Source of the DNA: Taudactylus pleione
Taxonomy: Eukaryota > Chordata > Amphibia > Anura > Myobatrachidae
Assembly (NCBI GenBank): GCA_031769625.1
Contig: JAUIMM010000483.1
Coordinates: forward strand, 5,648,001-5,712,000
Length of the DNA: 64,000 nucleotides
Direction: 5' to 3'
Positions 23,579-35,528 of the stretch are shown piece by piece. The notes beneath the pieces were generated by a model. The model did no database searches. It worked only from the letters and a program-made list of their open reading frames with translations, and was not told where the DNA came from. Position numbers and translations under genes: made by a program. Every line of letters begins with the position of its first letter. The stretch's first letter is position 1.

Positions 23579-24475
23579 TTCTAAGGCAATCAGCCTCTTC
23601 ATGTGAATGTAGTAGTACTTTCCTAGTATACACAGTGAGAGCCAGTGACTGTAGCTTTGGAGCCGCTGTCCAAGGTGCTGAAGTAATATTTCTGCTTCTC
23701 CTTGACGCTTATCAGATGTTATAGTGATAATTATTGATTTTGCATACATTTTCACCCTCTGTACAGGAACGGGGATTGGGGGAGTACAATTATATTACAT
23801 AGCAGGACAATACTATATTTAATTGAAAGTTAGCCTTACACAAATAAATAGACATCACATTTTAATCTAAAGTGGACCTGTAATCTATGTATGGGTAAGC
23901 TGCCATATTTGGGGCTGAACCAATATTCCTCCTTTTCGATTTACCAGGAATTATTGGGAAATGAACGCAAACATCAGATTAATTGTACTCGGGAATGTTT
24001 CAGAGTCATACGCTAACGCCGCTGCTGCGCCATGGCTTTACCAATCCAAGCAACTGTGTATAAAGACGCAGATCATTCCGTTATCACAGCCCTGAGTGAG
24101 CCTATGGTGCCGCAAAATGTATGTGGGAACTGAGACGCCGGAGCCATATTCCGTGATGTACGGGATCGCAGATGCAGGGTGTTACACCACCACAAGATGG
24201 TTGCGCCACTCCCTGTTGTCTCCCCAAAATGCTCCCTGCCCGCCAATCACACTGAGAGTAAAAAGTTGCTGCGTACAACTTCAGTAATGTCCCTTGGCAC
24301 ATATGCAGTGCCACTTATACGCATGTGCAGTTTAATGATAATTGCTCAAGTCCATAAACATCAGCGTACACGTTTGAAGCAGTCCCTATAGCACCTTTAT
24401 CTTGTGCACCAGGTTTAATAAGTGAAATCATGTGTTTTATGTATGGAGAGCAATCTGACCTAGATTCATGAGGCC

Positions 24476-24557
24476 TGCCTAATATTCATGAGGCCTGCCT
24501 AATATTCATGAGGCCTGATTAATATTCATGAGGCCTGATTAATATTCATGAGGCCTT
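24476..24557. repeat. 20-bp short tandem array (~4-5 copies)
   Basis: Unit AATATTCATGAGGCCTGATT repeated with CCT/ATT variants. Confidence 0.93.
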
Positions 24558-25646
24558 CATTTTATGTTTGGATGGTGCTTTTAACATTTATTATATGCCA
24601 CACATTTGTAGCTAACCTACTAGTTCTTTTGCTGCCCCCCACCCCACCCTTTCCTCCTATTGAGGGGGCACACAATCCAAATACATTGTAGCAGCCTAAA
24701 GAGAGCGATGCTCCAGCTCTGGTGTTCCTGTAGGTCCCTATTTTTAGCCGGGAAAATTAACTACCCATCGCATAGAAGCCGTAGCGTATTAATAGACTAA
24801 TAATAACAACGTTTTATAAATTTTGATTTAATAATTAGAAGTCAGCTTGCATTTACAGGGTCAGATTTAGGAGTTTAATATTGGGTGCTTTTTTTTGCCA
24901 CCCTAGAAATTTTAATTAGCGGTTCTAACTCTGTATGTCAGCAGGAAGTGATAGGGCTATGTTTAATAAAGTCTTGCACCCAGGGAAATTAAGAGAGACC
25001 AAGTATGGCAAACTATATGAATAACTGTAGATCTTAATTAAACATGAGAATAATTATTGGTGCTAAAAACCAGCTCAGTCTCTTCAGTCCCTTTTTTATA
25101 TCAACGTGGAAGTGACAGCAGAGAGAACCATTTATACAGTGTATCCATATTCTAGGCAGCTGAGAAATTATTGAATTATCAATGGCTGGCGCCTGCAGTG
25201 CATTATATGGCGATATTTTCTGCACAATCCACAACAGCATTGCACTAACGGGTCGCAGTAATTATTGTGCGTATGTGGTGTGTGCAAATATTATTGCACT
25301 GGTTACTTTTGGGGTTGCATTATATTAGTGATTTGTTTTATTTCAGGCAGCTGGCCATATTAATAAGGGGTCTATATATTAAACCTAAACCATAAATGAC
25401 TGTTTTCACATGGTTTAGGCAGTTTTAATCATTAGCTATTTCACAATTGCTTTAAGCAGGAGGTATCGGAGATATATCCTGCGTTAGACAAACCAAAGCT
25501 GATGACCGCAGTCACCATACTTGACAATAGGGACTGCAGTCTGCGCCAATTCATCCAGCTCTAAAAAACTTAGCCTATCGGAGTTTGTCTGTGATAACTA
25601 ACAACATCTTAAGGTGACGTTATCTGTTGTACTCTATAGGCTACAG

Positions 25647-26377
25647 CAGTGGTGCCTAAACCTGGTCCTCAAGGCACCCCAACAGTCAAGGTTTTAAGGA
25701 TATCCATGCTTGGGCACAGGTGGCCTAATTAGTACCTCAGCCAATTTAATTTAACCATATGGGCTCAAGTATGGATATCATTAAAACTTGGATTGTTAGG
25801 GTGCCTCGAGGACTGAGGGTCTCATTCAGACCCGCTCGCGAGCACAGGACGCTCGCAAGCGGGTCGATGGTACCCAAATGCACATGCGCACAATGGAGGC
25901 TGCTCCGTCGTGCGCATGCGCGAAACCCGGCGAGCGACGGGGAGGCCGTCGCTCGGGGTCTCGCACCAAAGGAGGCGTGCTGTCGATAGTGACAGCACGC
26001 CCCCTTTGGTGGGCGTGCCGGGGCGCGGCTGCCCAGACGGAGACGTTCCAATGGGAACGCCTACCGTCTGAGTCCAGCCCCACTGACATCACTAGTGATG
26101 TCAGTGGGAGTGATTTTGGCTCTGTTAGAGCCAAAATCACTCCAGGGCTTGCAGCAGCGAGACCCTACCGCAGGGTCTCGTCGCAAGCCCGATCGTCGCG
26201 ATGGTCTTGACCATTGCGACCATCATCATGGACGCTCGCATAAGCTGTGGGTGGTAACCCACAGCTATGCGAGCGTCCAGGACGACGCACCAAAAAAAAA
26301 AAAACGCCCTGATTCAGAGCGGGCGCTCGTTTCGAGCGTCCAGCTCTGATTCAGGCCCTGAGTTTGGGAACAACTGG
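25647..26377. mobile_element. hAT-like foldback MITE copy 2, split by hairpin-chain copy B
   Basis: Ends CAGTGGTGCCTAAACCTGG and GAGTTTGGGAACAACTG(G). The exact 8-bp duplication GGCTACAG lies at 25639-25646 and 26378-26385. Same family as 23394-23578. The right arm is interrupted between GAGGACTGA and GTTTGGGAAC by the element at 25817-26358, so excision in silico restores a normal copy. Confidence 0.9.
25817..26358 (-). mobile_element. Hairpin-chain element, copy B (nested, TGA TSD)
   Basis: 542 bp, ends GGGTCTCATTCAGACCCGC and CTCTGATTCAGGCCC, with the duplicated trinucleotide TGA at 25814-25816 and 26359-26361. Because it interrupts a recognisable MITE, the empty site is known and both ends are exact. 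Stems include GTGATTTTGGCTCT (26110-26123)/AGAGCCAAAATCAC (26127-26140), GGACGCTCG/CGAGCGTCC, and a 30-bp palindrome around CATCACTAGTGATG. Same orientation as copy A. Confidence 0.93.
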
Positions 26378-26617
26378 GGCTACAGTTTTGCTGGTGAGGG
26401 AGCTATGGATCTCTCTCTCTCTAGCACCTGGACTGTGCACTGGCACAGGCTGATGACTGAGTGGTTGCTTCTTACAGAAAGCTGCTGCAAGTAAAGTCTT
26501 TTGCAGCAGCGTTAAATTAGTGACGACAGACTCATTGGGGACCCATTTTTTTGACTACTGCAATGTTGGTGTCTTGGATGTAGTGTTCTGGCAAGCAAAG
26601 TTTAAAAAGTAGCTAAA

Positions 26618-26889
26618 GCTGGGTACACAATTGTAGATATATCATTCGTTGGAACGTTAGACATATCAGAGCGACCCTGCAGCACAGCCAATGCTGAAAT
26701 ATCATGCAGATATATTGGTGTATCTGCACGTGTGTACGGACGACCTACCAACCGACCGACCCATACGCTGGCTGCAGGGATAGCCGACACTGCCATCCCA
26801 ACAGGGTGGGCAAATTTAAATGCCCATCCAGTTGTGAAGTCTGGCCAGACATATCAATCGGCTGATTGGCAAGTAAGTGTGTACCCAAC
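26618..26889. mobile_element. MITE with GCTGGGTACACA termini
   Basis: Left end GCTGGGTACACA and right end GTGTACCCAAC are inverted repeats of ~11 bp; internal partial stems (GGCTGTGCTGCAGGG-like and CCAACAGGGTGGG regions) are weak. The termini resemble those of 9477-9791 (GTACACAC). Flanks TAA/TTA are not a clean direct duplication. Confidence 0.6.
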
Positions 26890-27676
26890 ATTACTTATCT
26901 TTCTGCAGTGTAGGGGTATCACACTAATCACCAAACAATAACTTGTATGGGGGTAGATAGTTTGAAAGGGTGAACTGTCAGCCCCCTGCCTCCCTTTACC
27001 TTGAACTACGAAGACACTGCCGTGGAGACACCGCAGGGCAAGCCCCCTCCAGTTAACATCAGCTGTTTCCGCATGAATTTTGGATAAAGACATTTAATAA
27101 TTGTGCCCTGAAATTAATTCTGTGTAATGTAATATTTATTTAAGAACTGTAAATACACAAGGTGAAATATGTAGCTAAGACAGACTTTTAGCTATGCTGT
27201 TATTAATGAGTATTGTATATTGTTGAAACAGTCACGTTGTTTTTTATTAATAGGTATTGTATGTTGTTGTGACAAACTTGTGTTTTATTAATGAGCGCTG
27301 TATGTTGTCGAGACAGAATAACTGTGTCCAAGATCGGCTGCCGCTAGAATTGCTGTTTATTCCGGGACGTAATTGCAAATCAGCCATAACTCATCGACGC
27401 TGTGCCAAATGTGACTAAATGACATTGAGCTCTTTCAAGGGGAGTTTTCTCCGTGATATAAAAAGCAGATGAGTTATATGTGTACAGAGGTATAGAAATG
27501 TGAATGCATTGACATTCGGAGGCGGCTGTGGGATGTCAAAGACCATAACTTACATAAAATATTAATTTCAATCCTTTTTTTTTTTTCTTCTAACCGTCTT
27601 ATTTTTCTGAAAAAGGCACAATCTGTATATCGCTGGATGTATCATCTTCCACAGAACATGTATAATTCATGATTTA

Positions 27677-28368
27677 AGGCCCTATTTATCAATCATCTGT
27701 GTACTAAAATAATATGAAAACGGGAGTTTTCACACCCTTTTCACATTATTTTAGATTCATCAAAATGTATGAAAGAGCAATTGAAGTAGTTTAAAAAAAA
27801 AAACTACTCCAAGCCCTTAAATTCGCACATCAGTAAGCAGATCGCATTTCCCATACTTGTAATGGGTAATGTGAACTGCTTCAAATTTACCAGAGAAATG
27901 TGAAAAAACACCAGGGGAGGGGAGAATGATCAGCCTGTGTGTCGGGTAGACCACATTGCTGATTACAGAGAAAAAAAAAATAGAAAACAAAAACACTTAC
28001 CTGCACCCAGACCGGTGACCCGATCATCTGATCTGTAAATTTGACATGCTGTGCTGCAACCTCAGTTTACTGCATCAGCTGACTGGGGCACAGCGATCAG
28101 ATGACCGGATCACAGAGGAGGTCACCGGTCATCTGAAGGAGGTAAGTGTACGTTTCATGGGGTGGGGGAGGCACATGCACAGAATCACTGTCAGGGTATT
28201 ATTTTCGGAAAAAACCTTTAGAAGTGTGCGGAGAGGATTCACAGGGGCAGAGCTTCCTTGCATGCGATATTTGATACATCCTTGCGATGTATTGAAACAT
28301 TGCATTGTGAATCCTGTCGATTTTGATCACATCCGCATCTGAAATGCAGATTGTAATAAATAGGGCCC
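27677..28368. mobile_element. MITE with GGGCCCTATTTAT termini, TTA TSD
   Basis: 692 bp. Ends AGGCCCTATTTATCA and TAATAAATAGGGCCC with TTA at 27674-27676 and 28369-28371. The interior includes stems AAATAATATGAAAA../..TTTTCACATTATTT and ATCAGATGACCGG-type repeats flanking 28020-28135. A GGAGGTAAGTG donor-like motif lies at 28138-28148 on the CDH13 sense strand. Compatible with a PIF/Harbinger-type non-autonomous element. Confidence 0.8.
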
Positions 28369-28371
28369 TTA

Positions 28372-28695
28372 GGGGCAGAAGCATTAACCTCTGGAGAGTG
28401 ATAAACTACCAACCAATCAACTCCTAACTGTCATTTTTCAGACACAGCCTGTAACATGACAGTTAGGAGCTGAGTGGCTGGTAGTTATCACTTTCCAATT
28501 TATCACTTTCCAGACCTTAGTACAGTGTTGGCTAACCTTGACACTCCAGCTGTTGTGGAACTATATATCCCAGCATGCCCTGCCACAGTTTTAGCATGCC
28601 CTAATAGCAAAACTGTAGCAGTGCATGCTGGGTTATGTAGTTCCATAACAGCTGGAGTGTCAAGGTTAGCCAACACTGCCTTAGTACATCTGCCC
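28372..28695. mobile_element. Foldback MITE (TTA TSD) carrying a nested hAT MITE
   Basis: Ends GGGGCAGAAGCATTAACC and (inverted) GGGCAGATGTACTAAGG, flanked by TTA at 28369-28371 and 28696-28698. Arms pair through GATAAACTACCA../..TGGTAGTTATC and CAACTCCTAACTGTCA../..TGACAGTTAGGAGCTG. Related to 50405-50574, which shares CCAACCAATCAGCTCCTAACTG. The element at 28523-28678 is inserted near its right end. Confidence 0.85.
28523..28678. mobile_element. 156-bp hAT foldback MITE, exact 8-bp TSD
   Basis: Near-perfect palindrome with ends CAGTGTTGGCTAACCTTGAC and GTCAAGGTTAGCCAACACTG; arms ~65 bp including CTCCAGCTGTT and CCCAGCATGC. CCTTAGTA is duplicated at 28515-28522 and 28679-28686. Confidence 0.96.
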
Positions 28696-28969
28696 TTAAG
28701 TGTGTTGGATACTTATGTAATAAAATATGTATTTACCATATAGTGTTTTTTTTTTTTTTAAATAGATCACCACCCACACTATATATACATTTTGGGTAGA
28801 GATGTGTTTTAACAGTAGCCTGTTTTCTTTCTCTCATCTGTTTCTATTGTGTTTTAAAGCATAGAAAGCAATAAACAAAACAATAGCTAATCACAATGAC
28901 ATTGTATTTCAGTCTTGGAAATAGTGTACGTGCACTAACTGCGTAATCAGTGACAGTGTATAAATAATA

Positions 28970-29206
28970 CACTCACAACTACACAGCTGTAATAAATAAA
29001 CACAACAACACAGCTGTAATAAATAAACACAACAACACAGCTGTAATAAATAAACACAACAACACAGCTGTAATAAATAAACACAACACAGCTGTAATAA
29101 ATAAACACAACTACACAGCTGTAATAAATAAACACAACTACACAGCTGTAATAAATAAACACAACTACACAGCTGTAATAAATAAACACAACAACACAGC
29201 TGTAAT
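28970..29206. repeat. 27-bp minisatellite (~9 copies)
   Basis: Unit ACACAGCTGTAATAAATAAA plus CACAACA, 27 bp, one copy shortened to 24 bp. A/C-rich on +. Open - strand frames are a by-product of the period. Confidence 0.95.
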
Positions 29207-29619
29207 GAGATGAGAATGCCTCGATAAAAGGGAGGAGTGGGGGAGTCCGATGAGTAGTTGGTTTTGTTATCATTGACACCAATACTGTGACTTTTTTGAA
29301 GTGAGAACACCAAACAGGTGACTATTCCATTAGCGACAGTAGTCCAGAGGTTTCGGCGTTGTAAATGTTTCTCAAAATGCCACAGTTTTTCGGCAAGAAA
29401 ATTTTGGTTTCAAATTTATTTCAGTACATCTTGTTGCCCCTCCTGCCCCACCAAAATATGGTGCCTGATACAGCTGCCATAGCTTGCCCCACAATAGCCT
29501 CACCGCTGGGGGGTGGAACCAGTTGTTTTTCTTTTATGTCTCTGTATTAAGGCACCTGATTTAGCCACAGAGAGGAACCAGTTTCTATGTATCAATATTG
29601 CTGAGGGAATGGGTATGAT

Positions 29620-30195
29620 ATATGCCAGCGGTTCGATTCCCGTCAGCGGCAGCCCGACAGGAGCAGAGTGCGACGCAGCGGAAACCCGACAGTGCTGGAA
29701 ATCCCGATCGTGGATAGGTAAGTATCCACTAACCTAACCTAACCCCCCTAACCCTCCTTAGGGGTGCCTAACCCTAACTTCCCCCCCAAGTGCCTAACCC
29801 TAATCCCCCCTCTAAGTGCCTAACCCTAACCACCCCCTTCCCCGCTGCCTAAACCTAAGTCCCCCGGGGGGGTGCCTAACCCTGTCCCCCCCGGGGGTGC
29901 CTAACCCTAACCCTCCCTCCCCCTAGCTTAACCCTAACCCTCCCGGGGGGGTGCCTAACCCTAAGTCCCCCCCGGGAGCCCTAAACCTAACCCTCCCCCC
30001 CGCAGCTGTCCGCTCGCTGCGCCCGGTATCACTACGGTCGTGATGCCGGGCGCCGGTCTCCCGGCGTTGGGGAAATGCGGGCGTCTACATCTAGACGCCC
30101 GGCATTTCACCCTTGCCGGGATAAGACAGTCGGGAAGCCGGCTGCTGGTATATAGGCAGTCGGCTTCCCGATTGCTTCCCTTGCTGAGAGTTTCA
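29620..30195. mobile_element. Element with CCTAACCC array, splice-donor motif and large hairpins
   Basis: 29640-29717 is GC-rich with CCCGACAG/AATCCCGATCG motifs, then AGGTAAGTATCC at 29716. Degenerate CCTAACCCTAAC units with C-runs follow to ~30000. After that come three large hairpins: GCGCCCGGTATCAC/GTGATGCCGGGCGC, AAATGCGGGCGTCTA/TAGACGCCCGGCATTT and CAGTCGGGAAGCCGGCTG/CAGTCGGCTTCCCGATTG. Complementary orientation to the G-rich blocks at 9120, 11165 and 44080. Confidence 0.7.
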
Positions 30196-30749
30196 ACCAA
30201 TCAGATTAGTGAGGAGGAAAAAAAATGAAGCTTTTAACCAAACAAATTGGAACAAAATAAAATAACAGACTACAGTAAATATTGGCTCGGCTGCTTGACT
30301 ATTACAAAGGGAGTTATCTGTTAGGGTTTATTTATTCCCTGGAACCCTAATTTCCCCACCTTCACAGCTCATGGCGTATTATAATAATAAAATAACAGGT
30401 ATAGATGAATGGACATACGGCTGAGGGCCTTTCATTTACATATCTTCTTTGGTTAAGTGGAAATGACAATTCTTATTAATGGTATTATTTTAATGACACC
30501 AATAGCCCTCATCAGCGGTGACCTCAAGCTGTCAGTCACAGCGTGGATTCCGATCAGATAACTCTCAGGCCCGCATTACGTCTTTATTTGGCCGTTCCGT
30601 TTTGATAGCAGTTTGACGACAGTGACGGCGTGTCACATTCCCCAGATGGAATATCTGGAGTATTATCAGCGCAGATAATTCATGAATACTAATGGTCAGT
30701 ACAGATAAGTGGCACTTATTGTGAGGAGAAAGCCGTCTATCTCTTCCAG

Positions 30750-30786
<37 letters not shown>

Positions 30787-30787
30787 T
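30750..30787. repeat. (TA)n microsatellite
   Basis: About 16 consecutive TA units followed by AAATATATT. Confidence 0.95.
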
Positions 30788-31109
30788 ATTTTTTCTTCCT
30801 TTCGGGAAGTAAAAAATAGACAGAATTATTCATTGGATCATCAGCAAAGTTTAATACATCTTAATCTTTGAAGAGAGGAACCTGTATTGTAGTACCAAAT
30901 GGATTTTATGTCATTTGAAGGAGATATCTCCCCCCCCCATCCCCTACCCTGACAGTTATTAGAGGGCTAGCCTGCCACTCGTCCTAAATCAGTTTTAATT
31001 TGGACCTTGGTGTACAGTACAGATGTGTCCTGATACATATAGCCTCCTTGCGCGTTACACGGCACTTCTAGTGGCATGATTGGTAGCGCCAATCGTCTCT
31101 TTGTGCGAC

Positions 31110-31406
31110 TTTTTATCTACAAATGCGTCTTATTCGCACAGCGATGTGAATAGGACGCACAAGCAGCTCCTGCTGATTACAATGATATGCGGCGTGCCTA
31201 TGTTCTGTGTACGTCTGCGGGTGCATCGGCATGGGAAATGCTACGTTCCAGTGTTATAGCCGCTGACAATGTAACGTAGGATTCCGCATGCAGATACGCC
31301 TGCAGTCACACACAGACTATAGGCATGCCGCGTGTCATTTTAATCAGCAGAAGCTGTTTGTGCGTCCGATATGCATCACTGTGCGAATTTGAAGATAAAA
31401 AGTAGC
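31110..31406. mobile_element. Imperfect foldback element
   Basis: Left arm CTTTTTATCTACAAATGCG..GCACAGCGATGTGAATAGGACGCACAAGCAGCTCCTGCTGATTA is mirrored by the right arm, whose reverse complement reads CTTTTTATCTTCAAATTCG and continues through matching blocks to CTGCTGATTA. An inner pair around GGCATG../..CATGCC extends the stem. No TSD identified. Confidence 0.7.
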
Positions 31407-31491
31407 TCCATTAACCTCATGTTAATTTACTGAAAAAATTTAGATCTAGAAGGTTGTGTGTATATAAACAAACAGTTCTTTGTGTCTACTT

Positions 31492-32892
31492 GGGGTAAAT
31501 TTACTAAAAATCGTGTCTGGTCTGAGCAGAAACACTCACAGCATTGCTGAAACACGGGAGACTTTCGACAGCTGAAACATTTAAATCGTGTTTTATCGAT
31601 TTGTGTTTTTCGATGACGTATGTGTTCGTGTTTCTCCCCGAGTTCTCTGTGTCTGAGCGCAGCCAAACACACCCGAACATGCAGCCTGCACATATCAGTA
31701 TCAGTGAGATCCGTGCAGGCTGCATGTGTGTTTTGTGTTATAGAAAAAAAATCATGTGGGGTTCCCCCCCAAAAGCATAACCAGCCCCAGTTCTGGTTCT
31801 AAAAATATGGGGGACAAAATGTGTAGGGGTCACCGATATTTTATGAAGCAGCACTGGGCTCTGTGAGCCAGTCCTGGTTTTAAAAATACGGGGAAAAATT
31901 GAGGTTCCCTGTATTTTTAAAACCAGCACCGGTCTCAAACTAGTTGGAGTGCAATGCCACAGCCAGGGGACCCTCTCACCGGGTTCCCTGGCCAAACATT
32001 AACACCCCCAACTAGTCAGCGCAGGCTGGGGATCCCAGGGGGCGGCAGGGCCCCCCAAATATAGGGCCCCCCCCTCTCCTGAGCACCCCTGGCCTGGGCC
32101 AAAGCCCGGGGCTCTTCCCTGCACCCCTGGCTGGTGGGTGCAGGGGTAATAGTGATAATAATAATAATAAATGTATACTATTGTTTTTTACATTGTGATT
32201 ACAGGTGCCAGTGTACCTGCCCTTTGGCACTTGTGGAACTTCAACTGCCAGCAGGCGTCCGGCACCGGTACCCTCACTGTAAAAAAAAAAAAAAATAGTA
32301 AAAAATAGACAGGACACATCGTAGAAAGCTTAAGTTTATTGCACCCAAGCACAAACATACTATACTCCTCTTGCCCCCCACCCCCGGTGATCGGTCCCCT
32401 TCTCCAGTAGAACTTCACGATTTTGTCCCTCGCACTTTTAGAACCAGGACTGGCTCATAGAGCCCGGGCTGGTTATGCTTTGGGGGGGGGACACCCCATG
32501 TATTTTTAAAAAAAATGTAAAATGTATCTTGGTTGGTTACACACAGAAACATACACGGATCACATTGAGTGTGTATGTTCATGCTAAACACGCAGCTTCG
32601 GATGTATTCAAGTTAAAACGTCTATTTTGGACCAAGTTTGCTAATATTGCACCTGTGATTATAATCACGATTCTTGGTAAATTCCCGTGTTGTATTCCTG
32701 TCTATGGAAAGTACCTGTGTGTTTGGCCGATGGTGTATTTATTCCTATTTGTGTTTTCACATGTGTTTTGCAAAGAGTTTCATGATTTCTCAATCGTGTT
32801 TGCCTTTAGTAAATTTGCGAATTGGTAAAAAATGGCCAAAGACACCCGAGATTGACTTCTCGACCAGACACAATTCTTAGTAAATGTACCCC
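31492..32892. mobile_element. 1.4-kb TIR element without recognisable ORF
   Basis: Terminal repeats GGGGTAAATTTACTAAAAAT (left) and GGGGTACATTTACTAAGAAT (right, inverted), continuing into GTGTCTGGTC on both sides (~30 bp). Secondary inverted pairs: GCATAACCAGCC../..GGCTGGTTATGC and GAGCCAGTCCTGGTT../..AACCAGGACTGGCTC. It also contains the hairpin ATGCAGCCTGCAC/GTGCAGGCTGCAT. Target duplication not clear. No transposase motif. Confidence 0.75.
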
Positions 32893-33419
32893 CTTTGTCT
32901 CATTTAGCATGTAATGAATCTCGGAAGACCGTTCTTGTAAGGTATGACCTTTAATATACAGACATCTTCAGATGGCCAAAATGGATTGTGGCAATGACTG
33001 ACGGCTTCTACCTGAGATCTGTTCCATGGCCTCTGAAGCTGTATAGTAAAACGAAAATCAGTTCTCACACTTTTCCTGCACAATAAGCAGCAGTGTGAGA
33101 TGGGCTGATGAAGAGACATGGGCCTTGTAACCACCAACTGTCCCCAGAGAAACACCTTCAAGTCTGTACCTGCAAATGGTTCATGGCACACTGTATTCCC
33201 ATACGTGATGGGAGATGGCAGTCTTAACGCAGGCAGAGGAACATAATTGATTTCTGGGGATTGTGGGAACAGGTCACACACCGCACGGTTATCATTACTA
33301 ACACTTTATAACCTCCCCCAGCTTCAGGAAATTCCATCAAATAGTGTGAGTGCACCATGGGAAATGAGGTAATGAAACACACAAAATACAGATATATACA
33401 GTTGTGTCCTCATACATCT

Positions 33420-34680
33420 AAGAAATATATATAGAGAAGGCAGCGCTAGATGATCAGACCCATACAATGATGATAAAAATATACAATATTTATTCCAATA
33501 ATATAAAATATATAAAAATCATAAACATGAATAAGTCAATAAAGTGACAAATACTTTAAAACCAAATAAACTCATGTGAACATGTAGCCTCTCTGGCTTG
33601 AGGTATGTAAGAAGAGCCTGTCCCTATAAGTGTTTCCCGATTGGGATAGATTTTGGTCACACTCTCAGTCTTTAGGGGCAATGTAAAGGTCCAACGTATA
33701 TTTACCAATAATGGTCACCAGGTAGAGGGATATTCCTATTGTCATACGATCCCGTATGTGGCACTCGGAACCCTCAAATGTCCATGGTGTTGGTGAATTC
33801 CAATCCCCTGTGGAGGCGTGTAGAATCCAACTCCTATCACCAGGTAGAGGGATGTTCCCGTTGGCGTGCAATCCTGTGTTTAATGCTCGGGATCCTCAGT
33901 AATCCATGGTGTTGACAGAGTCCATATGCTTGGTGGAGACTGACCAAATGTGGATCCGCTGACCTCAGAAAACGGGTTCAGGCTCAATAAGTTCGTTCAA
34001 AAGACCTCTAGGATGGAGGCTACCACCTAACGCGTTTCGCTGTGTGCAAGGTACAGCTTTTTCAAAGGTGAAATAATGGTGTCTAGGAGGGTCTTCTTAT
34101 ACCTCTCTAATTAGCTACTCCTTTTTTCACATGATTATAATTAGTCAGCAATCAAATACAAAATTCAAAAAAACATACATAATACAGTGAGGAGGCAGAT
34201 TACTTTCCACAATGTATCTAATATATATATATGATCTTATGTTTTAATCATTTCTTTAGTAAGTAGGATTATTCTTACCTTTAGTTTGTACGGAGCTGAC
34301 TCCGGTCATGTGACATAAAATATCACCTTTGACCGGAGCGAGGTCCGTCCACAGGGTTGCATCATTTCGTTGTCATGGGGATCCTTTCTCTCACTACCTC
34401 ATTGGGCAGGGAGGGACCCCATGACTTATGTCACATGTCCGGTGGTTATTCTCCTCGGCGCTTGCGTAAGCAAAAAATCGCTGATTTCCGGTCATGTGAT
34501 ATTCAACGCATGATTAATTATATAAGCACTGGTCGGAACATCTAGAATTGTGGGTATTGTAGTTCTAATCTTAGGTCCCAATTCTCCGATCACGTGACCG
34601 TAGTCACGTGACCGCAAAAAACGGGCCAAAATACCAGAATTATGGGTATTGTAGTTTCAATCGTTTTCCAAGAATCTTTA
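33420..34680. mobile_element. Unclassified interspersed element (AACGCGTTTCGC)
   Basis: Contains an internal duplication of CACCAGGTAGAGGGAT (about 33717 and 33839) and the sequence CTAACGCGTTTCGCTGTG near 34028, a motif I associate with interspersed retroelements of fish and amphibians. It also has paired GGTCATGTGACATAAAAT / GACTTATGTCACATGTCC and two copies of GTCACGTGACCG. Class and ends cannot be set from sequence alone; no reverse-transcriptase frame is visible. Confidence 0.4.
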
Positions 34681-34684
34681 TTGA

Positions 34685-34689
<5 letters not shown>

Positions 34690-34718
<29 letters not shown>
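34690..34718. repeat. (AT)n microsatellite
   Basis: About 14 consecutive AT units. Confidence 0.95.
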
Positions 34719-34719
<1 letters not shown>

Positions 34720-35528
34720 AACATATATCTTAAAAATTTGACTAATATGGGAGATTCTTCACTTAAAAATGTATTAATAATTTCATCTTGTTACATTAAG
34801 CTACACTTATATCCATAAATCATATCGTCATTAAGTATAACCAACAAAAATGTTACATTAAGTGTAACGTTAACTACAGTTTGAAAACAAGGAGGAAAAG
34901 ATAAGCCAATCTATTAGTCCTGACACATTTGATATATCAGGACCAGATCTGCCCTATTATCAGTTTATCAGCAATCTTTCATTCCTAAGGATATAAATAC
35001 ATGGCAACAACTGTAATCCCAAACAAATCCCAATACATCTAGCCTCAATACGCCACGCAGCGCAATATGCCTGGCGTGAGTGGGCCCCCAGGTCCCGTGC
35101 AACCCTGCTAGCATCAGGCGTCTTATTTTGGCGTAAATGTATACTTACCTGCCTCTGTTTTCATCCTGTCGGGCGGCCGCTGTCGGGATTTGAACCGGAT
35201 TTCAATCCCATTCCGTATACAATACCCCCAAATCAGCAAAAAGCTAAGAATATGCTTTAATGATTATTATCTATCCCAATGCTGACACTGTGGGACTTGT
35301 GCATAGTGGGAAGTAAATCGGCTGTACAGTATGTTACTCCCAAACTGCGTACACTGACAATGGTGTAATGTACGTTCGCTGCATGCAGAGCTTCAATGCA
35401 CCCAAATCAAATCATAAACATACTGTACATGAAATGACTTTTCCACATTATAGTGAATGTAATGGATTTGTTTATGCACGTTTCCGGCAACTTTTACGTA
35501 ATACATTGCTCTTAGCTTTCAAGCTTTA

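Noticed and set aside
29630..29640. GGTTCGATTCC, an exact Pol III B-box match
   Set aside because: No A box or tRNA cloverleaf around it; part of a GC-rich transposon flank.
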